DNA of 61,005 nt, taken from positions 1 to 61,005 of the forward strand of contig NZ_JADYTS010000010.1 in assembly GCF_021531355.1 (NCBI RefSeq), read 5' to 3'. This DNA comes from Leyella stercorea (GTDB lineage Bacteria > Bacteroidota > Bacteroidia > Bacteroidales > Bacteroidaceae). The notes under the pieces were generated by a model. It was not told where the DNA came from and did no database searches. It saw nothing but the letters and a program-made list of their open reading frames with translations. The position numbers were made by a program, and so were the translations under genes. Below are positions 34,960 to 44,517 of the stretch, one piece after another (position 1 is the stretch's first letter; every line of letters starts with the position of its first letter).

Positions 34960-37518
34960 TTATATAAAAATGCTACCGACTTGATATACAAGCGCTGACA
35001 CTATCCAGGCAAGGCACGTGGTGTATGCTGCAGCAAATGCAGCCCAGCGCCATGAACCCGTTTCGCCCTTTATTGCCGCTATTGTTGCTATGCAGGGGAA
35101 GTAGAGCAGTACGAATAGCAGGAAGCAATAGGCGGTAAGTGGTGTTATTCCGTCGGCTGTCATCTGGCTGTACAGATGTGAGTAGGCTTGCTCGCTGCCT
35201 TCTTCGGCTGCGTCGTCGCTGTGGTAGAGTATTCCCATTGTCGATGCTACAATCTCCTTGGCTCCTACTCCCGAAATCAGTCCTACGTCCAATTTCCAGT
35301 CAAATCCCTGGGCTTTGAACACGGGCTCTATAGCATGTCCAATCATTCCGATGTAGCTCTGCTCCTGTTGCTGCTCGCGTGTCAGGTTCTCGTTGTGCGG
35401 AAAATATCCCAATGCCCACACCACGATACTTGCCACGAGTATTATACCGCCCATCTTCTTCAGGTATTCCTTGCCCTTCTGCCATGTGTGGCGTGCAATG
35501 GCCTTGGCTGTGGGGAATCGGTAGGGTGGTAGTTCCATTACAAACGGAGTGTCCTCGCCCTTGAACAGGGTCTTGCTGAACAGGCGGCTCATTATCACTG
35601 CCATGATAATACCTATTACATATAGCGACATCATTATCGACGAGCGATACTGCGGGGCGAACATCGTGCCTATAATCATTATATATATAGGGAATCGTGC
35701 CGAGCAACTCATGAGTGGCAATATGAGCATCGTGATGAGTCGTGAGCGACGGCTTTCTATGGTGCGTGTTGCCATTACGGCTGGTACGTTACATCCGAAT
35801 CCCATAATCAGCGGTATGAACGACTTGCCGTGCAGTCCCATTTTGTGCATCAGTTTATCCATGATGAAGGCTGCGCGCGACATGTAGCCGCTGTCTTCCA
35901 TAAACGATATGAAGAAGTAGAGTATGAGTATCTGCGGCAGGAATACGATTACCGAACCCACACCGCCTATTACGCCGTCTACAAGCATGTCTTTTATCGG
36001 ACCGTCCATCATGCGCTCTGAGATGACCGAGCCAATCCAGTCCACTCCCGACTCAATCCATCCCATAGGATACTGTCCTAACGAGAAGGTTGCTTCAAAC
36101 ATCACCCACAGCATCAGTATGAAGATAGGGAATCCTACGTATTTGTTGGTTATAATGCTGTCTATGAGGTGCGTCACCTGGTATGTGTCCCGTTCGGTTC
36201 CAGTCTTATATCCTGTCTCTTGCAGCGCGCCGTGTATGAATCCGTATTTAGCATCCATTATGGCTGTCTCGCTGTCCTCGTGGGTGTATTTCATCACGTC
36301 GGCCATGGCTTTGTCGCGGGCTGCGATTATTGCCTCCGGGTGTGCCGTCGTGGCCTTTATCAGCTGTTCGGTGTCTTTGTCTTTCTCCAGCAGTTTTATT
36401 GCAAGATAACGGGTCGAGTATTTGTGGCGCAGTCCCTCTTCCTTCTTTATCTCGCCCTGAATGGCTTTTATACCTTCTTCTATATAGGTGCCGTGGTTGA
36501 TGTGTATGTGTCTGAACACATTATGCTTTGGCTTCACACCTGAGGCAAAGTCTTCCTCATGGTCGGGCTGTCCCTTCTCGCTCTTGCTATACTGTTCGTG
36601 CCATTGCTTTATGCCCTCTGCCACCTCAGGGTCGAGATTGCCGTTGGCATCCAGAAAGTCCAGTCCCTCATACATGTTAATAATAATGTGGAAAAGCAGT
36701 TCCACACCTCTGCCTGTGGTGAATGTAGTAGGAATCATCGGCACGCCGAACAGTTCGCCGAGTTTGGCGTAGTCTACATTGTCGCCACGCTTCTCCGTCT
36801 CGTCAAACATGTTGAGTGCGCACACCATACGCAGGTGCATGTCTATGAGCTGTGTGGTGAGGTATAGATTGCGCTCCAGATTGCTTGTGTCGATAACGTT
36901 GATTATTACGTCGGGCGTATGTTCGATAATCTGTTTTCTAACATACAGCTCTTCGGGCGAGTATGCCGACAGCGAGTAGGTGCCTGGCAGGTCTACGATG
37001 TTAAATTCGTAGCCCTCGAACGTAGCGTGTCCCACCTTCGCGTCTACAGTAACGCCCGAGTAGTTGCCTACACGCTCGTGTGCACCGCTTGCAAAGTTGA
37101 AGAGCGAGGTCTTGCCGCAGTTCGGATTGCCCACGAGTGCCACGTTTATTGTGCGGCGCTTCTTCATGGCAGCATCACGAAGCTGCGAGTCTGTCAATGT
37201 GTCCGTGTTTTCCGTTTCGTTGCTGTTGTCGTCGTCGGTTTCGGTGGGAAATTCCACCTGTGGAGTTGTGCTTTTCTCTATGGCAGCCGCCTCTTCGGTC
37301 GATATTATTTCAATCATTTCGGCCTCTGAGCGTCTTAACGACACCTCGTAGCCCATGATTTTATATTTTACAGGGTCCTGAAGTGGGGCATTCTGCAATA
37401 CGTCCACTACTTTTCCCTTGATGAATCCCATTTCAACTATGCGCTTACGGAAACCTCCGTGTCCCATGACTTTTACGATGACACCGCGTTCGCCAGTTTT
37501 TAAATCTGATAGTTTCAT
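34960..37518 (-). CDS. feoB: FeoA-FeoB fusion ferrous iron transporter
   Basis: FeoB is the GTP-driven iron(II) importer of the inner membrane and FeoA is its small SH3-like partner. In this 852-residue protein FeoA is fused at the N-terminus (about 1-75), followed by an acidic linker (about 76-118). The G domain has P-loop GNPNCGKTS (130-138) and G3 DLPG (176-179), followed by a helical domain. The membrane part has the Gate motifs MGFGCNVPAVMATRT and LMSCSARFPIY, whose conserved Cys residues are present. The FeoAB fusion is common in Bacteroidetes. It is a single-gene unit. Iron control by Fur would be expected, but I see no clear Fur box. Confidence 0.95.
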   Translation of the reverse strand: MKLSDLKTGERGVIVKVMGHGGFRKRIVEMGFIKGKVVDVLQNAPLQDPVKYKIMGYEVSLRRSEAEMIEIISTEEAAAIEKSTTPQVEFPTETDDDNSNETENTDTLTDSQLRDAAMKKRRTINVALVGNPNCGKTSLFNFASGAHERVGNYSGVTVDAKVGHATFEGYEFNIVDLPGTYSLSAYSPEELYVRKQIIEHTPDVIINVIDTSNLERNLYLTTQLIDMHLRMVCALNMFDETEKRGDNVDYAKLGELFGVPMIPTTFTTGRGVELLFHIIINMYEGLDFLDANGNLDPEVAEGIKQWHEQYSKSEKGQPDHEEDFASGVKPKHNVFRHIHINHGTYIEEGIKAIQGEIKKEEGLRHKYSTRYLAIKLLEKDKDTEQLIKATTAHPEAIIAARDKAMADVMKYTHEDSETAIMDAKYGFIHGALQETGYKTGTERDTYQVTHLIDSIITNKYVGFPIFILMLWVMFEATFSLGQYPMGWIESGVDWIGSVISERMMDGPIKDMLVDGVIGGVGSVIVFLPQILILYFFISFMEDSGYMSRAAFIMDKLMHKMGLHGKSFIPLIMGFGCNVPAVMATRTIESRRSRLITMLILPLMSCSARFPIYIMIIGTMFAPQYRSSIMMSLYVIGIIMAVIMSRLFSKTLFKGEDTPFVMELPPYRFPTAKAIARHTWQKGKEYLKKMGGIILVASIVVWALGYFPHNENLTREQQQEQSYIGMIGHAIEPVFKAQGFDWKLDVGLISGVGAKEIVASTMGILYHSDDAAEEGSEQAYSHLYSQMTADGITPLTAYCFLLFVLLYFPCIATIAAIKGETGSWRWAAFAAAYTTCLAWIVSALVYQVGSIFI

Positions 37519-37546
37519 TTCTGTTATTTATTTTTTACTTGAAACG

Positions 37547-37554
37547 CAAAATTA
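37547..37554 (-). promoter_or_regulatory. Candidate feoAB -7 box (TAATTTTG)
   Basis: On the minus strand TAATTTTG lies 28 bases before the feoAB start and matches TAnnTTTG. No exact -33 TTTG is seen. Confidence 0.4.
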
Positions 37555-37680
37555 CATATAAATAATGATACGTTGCATTATTTTTCGACTTCATTTTTGC
37601 AAAATACCTAAAAATAATGAGTACGCATATTGTATTAGCAATAAAAAGTCCTTTTTTAATAATTATAAAGCATTCAAAAT

Positions 37681-37711
37681 TGTGCATGTTCGCTTTTTTA
37701 CATTACCTTTG
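37681..37711 (+). promoter_or_regulatory. Promoter of thrS
   Basis: TGTG (37681-37684, one base off TTTG), 19 bases and TACCTTTG (37704-37711) form a good Bacteroidetes promoter 30 bases before the thrS start codon. This leaves a leader of about 25 bases, too short for a T-box or operator-type leader. Confidence 0.6.
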
Positions 37712-37741
37712 CATCAACTTTGATTAAAAAACTAATTTGTT

Positions 37742-39694
37742 ATGGTTAAAATCACATTTCCCGACGGTTCGGTTCGTGAGTACGAACAGGGCGTAACGGG
37801 GTTACAAATCGCCGAGAGCATTTCGCCGGCTCTCGCTCGCAACGTTGTATCTTGCGGTGTCAATGGCGAAACAGTGGAGCTTAACCGTCCTATCAACGAG
37901 GACGCTACCATCGCCCTTTACAAATTTGAGGACGAAGAGGGTAAGCACACTTTCTGGCACACATCTGCCCACCTTCTTGCCGAGGCTCTCAAGGAGCTTT
38001 ATCCTGGCATCCAGTTCGGTTTCGGTCCGGCTGTTGAGAATGGTTTCTTCTACGACGTTATGCCTAAGGAAGGCGACGTCATCTCTGAGAACGACTTCCC
38101 GAGGATTGAGGCTAAGATGAAGGAGCTCGCCAAGAAGAACGAGCCGGTGGTTCGTCGCGAGGTGCCTAAGGCTGAGGCATTGGCTGAATTCCAGGCCGAC
38201 GGTCAGACTTACAAGTGTGAGCACATTGAGCAGGATCTTGAGGACGGCACAATCTCAACATACACCCAGGGCAACTTCACCGACCTCTGCCGTGGTCCGC
38301 ACCTTATGAACACTGGTGCTATCAAGGCTGTCAAGATTACAAGTGTGGCTGGTGCTTTCTGGCGTGGCGATGCCAAGCGCGACCAGATGACACGTATCTA
38401 TGGCATCTCGTTCCCTAAGAAGAGCATGCTCGACGAGTATCTGCAGATGCTTGAGGAAGCCAAGAAGCGCGACCACCGTAAGATTGGTAAGGAGATGGAG
38501 CTCTTTATGTTCTCTGAGCGTGTAGGTAAGGGTCTGCCTATTTGGTTGCCTAAGGGCACCGACCTCCGTCTGCGTCTTCAGGACATGCTGCGCAAGCTCC
38601 TTAAGCCTTACAACTATCAGGAGGTTATCACTCCGGGTATCGGTGGCAAGAGTCTTTATGTTACATCAGGCCACTACGCTCATTATGGCAAGGATGCTTT
38701 CCAGCCTATTCACACACCAGAGGAGGACGAGGAGTATATGCTCAAGCCTATGAACTGTCCTCACCACTGCGAGGTATTCGCACGTAAGCCACGCTCGTAC
38801 AAGGATCTGCCTTTGCGTATCGCAGAGTTCGGTACCGTATTCCGCTATGAGAAGAGTGGTGAGCTCCACGGTCTCACACGTGTACGTACCTTTACTCAGG
38901 ACGATGCTCACCTCTTCGTACGTCCAGAGCAGGTAAAGCAGGAGTTTGAGAACATCATCGACATCATCCTCAAAGTGTTCAGCATCTTCGGCTTCAACAA
39001 CTACGAGGCTCAGATTTCGCTCCACGATCCTAAGGATACCGAGAAGTACATCGGAAGCGAGGAGATTTGGGCTGAGTCGGAGAACGCTATCCGTGAGGCT
39101 TGCCGTGAGAAGGGTCTTGAGGTACACGAGGAAGTTGGCGAGGCTGCTTTCTATGGTCCTAAGCTCGACTTCATGGTTAAGGATGCCATTGGTCGTCGTT
39201 GGCAGCTTGGTACAATCCAGGTTGACTACAACCTCCCGCAGCGCTTCAAGCTGGAGTACACAGCCGAGGACAACTCTAAGCAGACTCCGGTTATGATCCA
39301 CCGTGCTCCGTTCGGCTCTATGGAGCGCTTCACAGCTGTGCTCATCGAGCATACTGCTGGTCACTTCCCATTGTGGCTTACACCTGATCAGGTGGCTGTG
39401 CTGCCTATCTCGGAGAAGTACAACGAGTACGCCAAGGAGGTGCAGAAATTCCTCGACAAGCAGGGCGTTCGCGCTGTAGTCGATGACCGCAACGAGAAGA
39501 TTGGCCGCAAGATTCGCGATAACGAGCTCAAGCGTGTACCTTACATGGTTGTTGTCGGCGAGAAGGAAGCTGCCGAGGGTCTTGTTTCAATGCGTAAGCA
39601 GGGTGGTGGCGAGCAGGCTACCATGACCAAGGAAGAGTTTGCAAAGCGCATTAACGACGAGGTTGCTGAGCAGCTCAAAGCTGCTGAGGAATAA
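37742..39694 (+). CDS. thrS: Threonyl-tRNA synthetase
   Basis: ThrRS charges tRNA-Thr. In 650 residues the protein has the N-terminal TGS domain (1-62, [17 protein letters not shown]) and the editing domain with HxxxH ([13 protein letters not shown], near 75-87), and YKCEHIEQ. The class II catalytic core has motif 2 region [16 protein letters not shown], the zinc-binding Cys in MNCPHHC, and the C-terminal anticodon-binding domain. All motifs and the length are normal. Unlike the arrangement in many Bacteroidetes, no infC-rpmI-rplT follows; instead a strong terminator comes next. Confidence 0.97.
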   Translation: MVKITFPDGSVREYEQGVTGLQIAESISPALARNVVSCGVNGETVELNRPINEDATIALYKFEDEEGKHTFWHTSAHLLAEALKELYPGIQFGFGPAVENGFFYDVMPKEGDVISENDFPRIEAKMKELAKKNEPVVRREVPKAEALAEFQADGQTYKCEHIEQDLEDGTISTYTQGNFTDLCRGPHLMNTGAIKAVKITSVAGAFWRGDAKRDQMTRIYGISFPKKSMLDEYLQMLEEAKKRDHRKIGKEMELFMFSERVGKGLPIWLPKGTDLRLRLQDMLRKLLKPYNYQEVITPGIGGKSLYVTSGHYAHYGKDAFQPIHTPEEDEEYMLKPMNCPHHCEVFARKPRSYKDLPLRIAEFGTVFRYEKSGELHGLTRVRTFTQDDAHLFVRPEQVKQEFENIIDIILKVFSIFGFNNYEAQISLHDPKDTEKYIGSEEIWAESENAIREACREKGLEVHEEVGEAAFYGPKLDFMVKDAIGRRWQLGTIQVDYNLPQRFKLEYTAEDNSKQTPVMIHRAPFGSMERFTAVLIEHTAGHFPLWLTPDQVAVLPISEKYNEYAKEVQKFLDKQGVRAVVDDRNEKIGRKIRDNELKRVPYMVVVGEKEAAEGLVSMRKQGGGEQATMTKEEFAKRINDEVAEQLKAAEE

Positions 39695-39715
39695 CTAAAT
39701 GATATAATAAAATGT

Positions 39716-39775
39716 AAACACCAGAAAATTTGTTGTGCGTTCTTAGTGGAATACGTAACAAATTTTCTGGTGTTT
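39716..39775. terminator. 19-bp terminator hairpin after thrS
   Basis: AAACACCAGAAAATTTGTT (39716-39734) pairs perfectly with AACAAATTTTCTGGTGTTT (39757-39775), followed by more Ts. It is one of the strongest terminators in the window. Confidence 0.9.
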
Positions 39776-39896
39776 TTTTGATAAATATCAAAAAAAATAT
39801 TTTAATATACCTTTGTCTATCTGAAAAGATATACGATTACTTAACAGATTTTCCCTGTTTATCATAATGGGCGTTATAAATAACTCAGGCATTCTA

Positions 39897-42113
39897 TTAG
39901 AACGGCATTCCCACAGCAAAATGGACTGACAAATCTCGTCTTAATTTAGGATTTATGATTGGATAATGTCCATTGGATGTAGTGTATGCAGGATTAATAG
40001 CTTTCATACCACAGTCGAGTCTTACAATGAAGTAATCAAAGTTGACCCGTAAACCTAATCCATATGCCACTGCAAGTTGTTTGAGAAATGTATCGAACTT
40101 GAACTGTCCTCCCGGCTGGTCCTTATAGTTCTTGAGTGTCCATATATTTCCTGCATCAATAAAGAAGGCGCCGTTAAATTTCCAGAATAATGCCGTACGC
40201 AATTCAACGTTCATGTCCAGTTTCATGTCACCAGTCTGGTTGATGAAGTCAATCTTGCCATCTGAACCGCGGAACTTTCCAGGACCGAGTTCCCTTACAT
40301 TCCAACCTCTTACGGAATTGGCTCCACCCGAGAAGTATCTTTTCTCGAATGGCAGAATATTGCTGTTGCCATAAGGGAAAGCGATTCCAAGTCCGAAATG
40401 AAGCGCAAGTTGGTTTTTCACATCAAGTTGCAGAAGACGTGTGTAGTCGAAATCGCCCTTTACATATTGTGCGTAAGCAATCTTGAAGAGCGTGTATTGC
40501 CCATCAGAATTTTTCTTGGCTTTAGTAAGATGTGATATGGCATTCAGGACATTGCCTCCTACTTCAATATTTGTTCTAAATGCCTGGTTCTTATAGCTGT
40601 ACGATATGTTTACGCCCGACTTCACAATAAACAGATCCTCATAGTTGTACTTGAGGATTGCGTTGCGATAATTGGTGTCGTCAAGATAATTGCTCTTGAA
40701 TGTGGATGAAATCCAAGGCATGTGTACAAAGTTGATGTCAATAAGGTCGAAACGGTAAGACAGGCCATGCAGTCCCTTCCAGTAGTAACGCCATGCCGAT
40801 GTAAGTACGCGACGATGAAACTCCGGACGGTTCTGCATGTTATAGCTGAACATAAGTTCCGACTTTGCGCTGTTGTCATAGCGCACATTTTGCGAGAGGA
40901 ATGGAGCAATTATGCGCGGAAACGCCAGACGGGTCTCTACATTATACTCTATATAGTTCTGGTTCTGGTATCCGTCAAGCCCCTTAATTGCCTCATAGGC
41001 ACCACGGAACTGTACGGAGAAGAGCTCGCTTCCCCTAAATATGTTGTTGTTGGAATAAGTCAATGTGGCAGCAGCGCCGAAGTCGCCTTCGGTATTGGTA
41101 CCTTCTGGTTGGAAGGATATAGTATTGGGCTTACGTGTGCTTACCTTGATACCACAATCAAGCAGTCCGTCTTCCTCGTTCTCATCAAAGTGTATGTTGG
41201 TGAACCTTACAGCATTCAGACGAGAAAAATTGTTATATGTGTTCTGTACCTCGGCAGCCGAGAATTTGTTGCCTTCCTTTATTGTAGTATTGTTTTGTAA
41301 TACGTTGGGACGCAATGCCATACGCTTGGAATTTACGGGAATAAAGTTTACTTTGTTTATAAAGTATTTTCTATGGTTTGTCTCCGGACTGTTGTTTGAA
41401 GCCTTATACTTATGTAGGTACATAGTGACATCTACCATACCTGGAGTAACAGTAGAGTCTACTTCAAATTTAATGAAGTCTTTATTGAACTTGTAATATC
41501 CCTCTTTGGTTAAAATGTTGGTTATGCGCTTGCGCTCGTCGTCGAGAGTCTGGATAGAGAATCGCATGCCACGCTTCAGATTCATGTCAAGCGCACCAAG
41601 GCTCTGCAACGTGTTGTGTACGCTGTCGTCCTCTATTACCACGTTGACCGAATCAATGGTATAGGAAATGCCAGGTATGGCCTTGTACTTAACTTCAACC
41701 TTACGACCTTTGCGCTTTACTGTATAGCTGGCTTTGGCATGGAGATATCCTTCAGACTGCAAATACATGACCATGTTATCACACGAAGCGGCAGCCTTAA
41801 CTGAATCGTAAATGACCGGAGCCTCGCCCAATCCACGCAGAAACATGGTGCCCCATTGCGTGGAATCGCGCCCCGACATGCTGTACAGCGACAAGGGAAC
41901 CTTGAACAGCGAAAACCACTTGGAATTGGGCCGTTGCTGTACATATGGCATAAGTGTAGAAGCCTTAACGTCGGATTGCTCACTTTCAATCTTTACGGCT
42001 TTAAGGAGATAGTCGTCGGCAGGCACAAACTTGGTAGTTGAGCACGAAGCTATGAACAGGACTACAATAAACGGCAGTGCAAGTATTTTGTTTAGAGATG
42101 ATTGTCGTGACAT
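39897..42113 (-). CDS. BamA/TamA-family outer-membrane lipoprotein (TamL-like)
   Basis: The protein belongs to the Omp85 superfamily: POTRA-like repeats followed by a 16-strand barrel. The start at MSRQSSLNK (42113) gives 738 residues and a lipoprotein signal (FIASC, Cys near residue 23); the frame is open 27 codons further upstream without meaning. Periplasmic domains occupy about the first 310 residues, and the barrel holds the conserved YFSGGANSVRGW of loop L6 (VRGW motif). In Bacteroidetes a lipoprotein form of TamA (TamL) pairs with TamB, and this fits; tamB is not seen nearby. It probably inserts outer-membrane proteins. The RNA methyltransferase is divergent. Confidence 0.88.
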   Translation of the reverse strand: MSRQSSLNKILALPFIVVLFIASCSTTKFVPADDYLLKAVKIESEQSDVKASTLMPYVQQRPNSKWFSLFKVPLSLYSMSGRDSTQWGTMFLRGLGEAPVIYDSVKAAASCDNMVMYLQSEGYLHAKASYTVKRKGRKVEVKYKAIPGISYTIDSVNVVIEDDSVHNTLQSLGALDMNLKRGMRFSIQTLDDERKRITNILTKEGYYKFNKDFIKFEVDSTVTPGMVDVTMYLHKYKASNNSPETNHRKYFINKVNFIPVNSKRMALRPNVLQNNTTIKEGNKFSAAEVQNTYNNFSRLNAVRFTNIHFDENEEDGLLDCGIKVSTRKPNTISFQPEGTNTEGDFGAAATLTYSNNNIFRGSELFSVQFRGAYEAIKGLDGYQNQNYIEYNVETRLAFPRIIAPFLSQNVRYDNSAKSELMFSYNMQNRPEFHRRVLTSAWRYYWKGLHGLSYRFDLIDINFVHMPWISSTFKSNYLDDTNYRNAILKYNYEDLFIVKSGVNISYSYKNQAFRTNIEVGGNVLNAISHLTKAKKNSDGQYTLFKIAYAQYVKGDFDYTRLLQLDVKNQLALHFGLGIAFPYGNSNILPFEKRYFSGGANSVRGWNVRELGPGKFRGSDGKIDFINQTGDMKLDMNVELRTALFWKFNGAFFIDAGNIWTLKNYKDQPGGQFKFDTFLKQLAVAYGLGLRVNFDYFIVRLDCGMKAINPAYTTSNGHYPIINPKLRRDLSVHFAVGMPF

Positions 42114-42134
42114 AAAACATTGAAAAAACTTATG

Positions 42135-42172
42135 CAAAGATACTAATTTATTAATTAATATGCTTATCTTTG
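42135..42172. promoter_or_regulatory. Divergent promoter boxes
   Basis: On the minus strand TATCTTTG (42142-42135) faces the TamL-like gene; on the plus strand TATCTTTG (42165-42172) faces the RNA methyltransferase gene. The two -7 boxes lie 22 bases apart, back to back. Clear TTTG -33 elements are not present. Confidence 0.5.
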
Positions 42173-42209
42173 TCGAACAAATAGTAACTGACAAATAGAA
42201 AACGCCATA

Positions 42210-42980
42210 ATGCTTAGCAAGAACAAGATAAAGTTTTTACACTCCCTGGATATGAAAAAGAACCGCGATGCGCAGCAATCCTTTGTAGCTGAAGGTCCGA
42301 AAATAGTGCACGACATAATGTCAAGACACAAAGACCAGCTGTCGGTAATTGCCGCGACTGAGGAGTGGTTTGCACAGGAACACGAACTTATGGCCGGCTT
42401 GCAATGCGAGAGAATCGTAGTTTCGTCCGACGAACTCACAAAAGTAAGTTTCCTGTGTCATCCACAACAGGTTATTGCGGTATTCAGGAAGTTTGCAGAA
42501 ATGACTGCTGAGGAGTTGCCTTCACTTGCCGAAAAACTCACACTCGTACTTGATGGAGTGCAAGACCCAGGCAATCTGGGCACTATCATCCGCATAGCCG
42601 ACTGGTTTGGCATTGAGGACATTATCTGCAGTAAGGACACGGTCGACGTGTACAATCCAAAGGTTGTGCAGGCCACGATGGGCAGCATTGTGCGAGTGAG
42701 AGTGTCGTATATGGACTTGAAGCAGCTTTTCGAAGCCATTCCCCCTACTCTACCAGTTTATGGTACACTTCTTGAAGGAAATAATATGTATTCAGAACAG
42801 CTGTCGCATAACGGCATAATAATAATGGGCAACGAAGGCAAAGGCATCTCGCCCCAAATCAGGCAATTCATAACCAAGCGATTGCGTATCCCCAACTATC
42901 CAGAAGGTCGTGACACAGCCGACAGTCTTAACGTAGCTGTTGCCACAGCTATAATATGCGCAGAATTTAGAAGAAGATAG
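42210..42980 (+). CDS. TrmH/SpoU-family RNA 2'-O-methyltransferase
   Basis: This is a SPOUT-class methyltransferase that methylates 2'-OH groups of rRNA or tRNA with S-adenosylmethionine. The 256-residue protein has the N-terminal substrate-binding part ([12 protein letters not shown]), then the knotted domain with motif 1 [21 protein letters not shown], motif 2 [12 protein letters not shown], and motif 3 [21 protein letters not shown]. The exact target (e.g. RlmB type) cannot be told. hisB begins one base after its stop, so they are cotranscribed. Confidence 0.92.
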   Translation: MLSKNKIKFLHSLDMKKNRDAQQSFVAEGPKIVHDIMSRHKDQLSVIAATEEWFAQEHELMAGLQCERIVVSSDELTKVSFLCHPQQVIAVFRKFAEMTAEELPSLAEKLTLVLDGVQDPGNLGTIIRIADWFGIEDIICSKDTVDVYNPKVVQATMGSIVRVRVSYMDLKQLFEAIPPTLPVYGTLLEGNNMYSEQLSHNGIIIMGNEGKGISPQIRQFITKRLRIPNYPEGRDTADSLNVAVATAIICAEFRRR

Positions 42981-42981
42981 T

Positions 42982-44070
42982 ATGGAAAACGAAATGAAAA
43001 AGACCCGGATTCTCTTTATTGACAGAGACGGAACTATTGTAAAGGAACCTGCTGACGAACAGGTTGACAGCTTTGAGAAGCTGGATTTTGTTGAAGATGC
43101 TATAAGCAGCCTTAGATTCATACATGAGCACACGGATTTCATGTTTGTAATGGTAAGCAATCAGGACGGACTGGGTACGGATAGTTTTCCTACCGAGACC
43201 TTTCTGCCCGTACACAACTTCATAATAAAGACATTGGCAGCCGAGAACGTCGTGTTTGAAGCCCAACACATCGACGACCACTTCCCCGAGGACAACTCGC
43301 CCATGCGTAAGCCTGGGACGGGAATGCTGCGCGAATATATGAATAATGACAAGTATGATTTGGAGAATTCGTATGTGATTGGCGACCGCGAATCGGATGC
43401 CAGGCTTGCCGAAAACCTCGGCTGCAAGTCGCTTGTTCTCGGTCGTGACGGAATGACATGGCCTAAGATTGCCGAAATACTTTTTGCTGGCGAACGCACG
43501 GCTTCTGTAGAACGTGCCACTAAGGAGACTTCCATACGTATAGCTATGAACATCGACGGACACGGCAGATGCAACATAAACACGGGACTCGGATTCTTCG
43601 ACCACATGCTCGAACAGATAGCCAAACACGGACAGGTAGATTTGGACATTGTGTGCAAGGGCGACCTGAATGTGGACGAACACCACACAATCGAGGATAC
43701 AGCTATAGTACTCGGACAATGTATAGAGAAGTGTCTTGGCTCTAAACGAGGCATAGAGCGCTACGGTTTCTGTCTGCCCATGGACGATTGCCTTTGCCAG
43801 GTAGCACTCGACTTCGGCGGACGTCAATGGCTCAACTGGAATGCCGAATTCAAGCGCGAGCGCATAGGCGACATGCCTACCGAAATGTTCCTTCACTTCT
43901 TCAAGAGTCTGAGCGACGCTGCACACATGAATCTTGACATTGAGGCACGCGGTACAAACGAGCATCATAAGATAGAAGGAATATTCAAGGCCTTTGCACG
44001 CGCTCTGCACATGGCTGTACGACGCGACATCCACCACTTTGAATTGCCCTCTACAAAGGGTATGTTATAG
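42982..44070 (+). CDS. hisB: Bifunctional histidinol-phosphatase / imidazoleglycerol-phosphate dehydratase
   Basis: HisB carries out the sixth and eighth steps of histidine synthesis. In 362 residues the N-terminal HAD phosphatase (about 1-165) has LFIDRDGT (catalytic Asp14 and Asp16) and KPGTGM. The C-terminal IGPD part (about 168-362) has the metal ligands in [30 protein letters not shown] and [19 protein letters not shown]. Here it lies between the RNA methyltransferase and a FolK-like gene, 31 kb from the other his genes of the window. Confidence 0.96.
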   Translation: MENEMKKTRILFIDRDGTIVKEPADEQVDSFEKLDFVEDAISSLRFIHEHTDFMFVMVSNQDGLGTDSFPTETFLPVHNFIIKTLAAENVVFEAQHIDDHFPEDNSPMRKPGTGMLREYMNNDKYDLENSYVIGDRESDARLAENLGCKSLVLGRDGMTWPKIAEILFAGERTASVERATKETSIRIAMNIDGHGRCNINTGLGFFDHMLEQIAKHGQVDLDIVCKGDLNVDEHHTIEDTAIVLGQCIEKCLGSKRGIERYGFCLPMDDCLCQVALDFGGRQWLNWNAEFKRERIGDMPTEMFLHFFKSLSDAAHMNLDIEARGTNEHHKIEGIFKAFARALHMAVRRDIHHFELPSTKGML

Positions 44071-44088
44071 AAAAACAGACAGAGTAAT

Positions 44089-44496
44089 ATGGAGAAGACA
44101 CACGAGCATTTAATAATTGCTTGCGTCGGCACGAACGTCAACCATCAGTCGAACATAGCAAAAGCCAGAGAGATTCTTGACAGCACGTTCGCCGACTGCC
44201 GGTTCTCACGCGTCATGCTGACGCTTCCAATCGGAATGGGAAATACGAATGTACGCTTCGCCAATATGCTTGTAGTCTTCAATTCAACATTGGACACAGA
44301 GGAGGTCGTCAGCAAGCTGAAGCAAATAGAAAGGCAATGTGGCGACACACGTATGGCAAGAAGCCGAGGCGAAGTGATTATGGACATTGACTTGCTGAGA
44401 TACGACGATGAACTTTTTCATCAGTCTGACTGGCAACGCCATTACATAAAGACGCTAATGGAAGAAATGCTACAAATACAATTAACGAATGTATAA
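44089..44496 (+). CDS. FolK-like (HPPK-domain) protein, short
   Basis: The 135-residue protein resembles 2-amino-4-hydroxy-6-hydroxymethyldihydropteridine diphosphokinase: an N-terminal strand LIIACVGTNV in the place of the family's ALGSN, then helix ANIAKA-like, and FANMLVVFNSTLDTEEVVSKL. The Mg-binding motif appears as VIMDIDLLRYDDE (family RxIDIDILLYG, so both Asp residues are kept). The C-terminal half of HPPK (the HPR loop that closes over ATP) is missing, and the protein is about 25 residues short. It may be a divergent or regulatory HPPK. It follows hisB by 18 bases and precedes the M64 peptidase gene by 21. Confidence 0.6.
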   Translation: MEKTHEHLIIACVGTNVNHQSNIAKAREILDSTFADCRFSRVMLTLPIGMGNTNVRFANMLVVFNSTLDTEEVVSKLKQIERQCGDTRMARSRGEVIMDIDLLRYDDELFHQSDWQRHYIKTLMEEMLQIQLTNV

Positions 44497-44517
44497 ACTA
44501 CTATAATATTGAAACAT

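Noticed and set aside
39808..39815. TACCTTTG on the plus strand after thrS
   Set aside because: It matches a -7 box but no gene follows on the plus strand within 2 kb and no -33 or terminator is seen; it was not annotated as a small RNA promoter.
42967..44037. A 356-codon open frame on the minus strand over hisB
   Set aside because: Antisense to an intact hisB; no domain or start context supports it.
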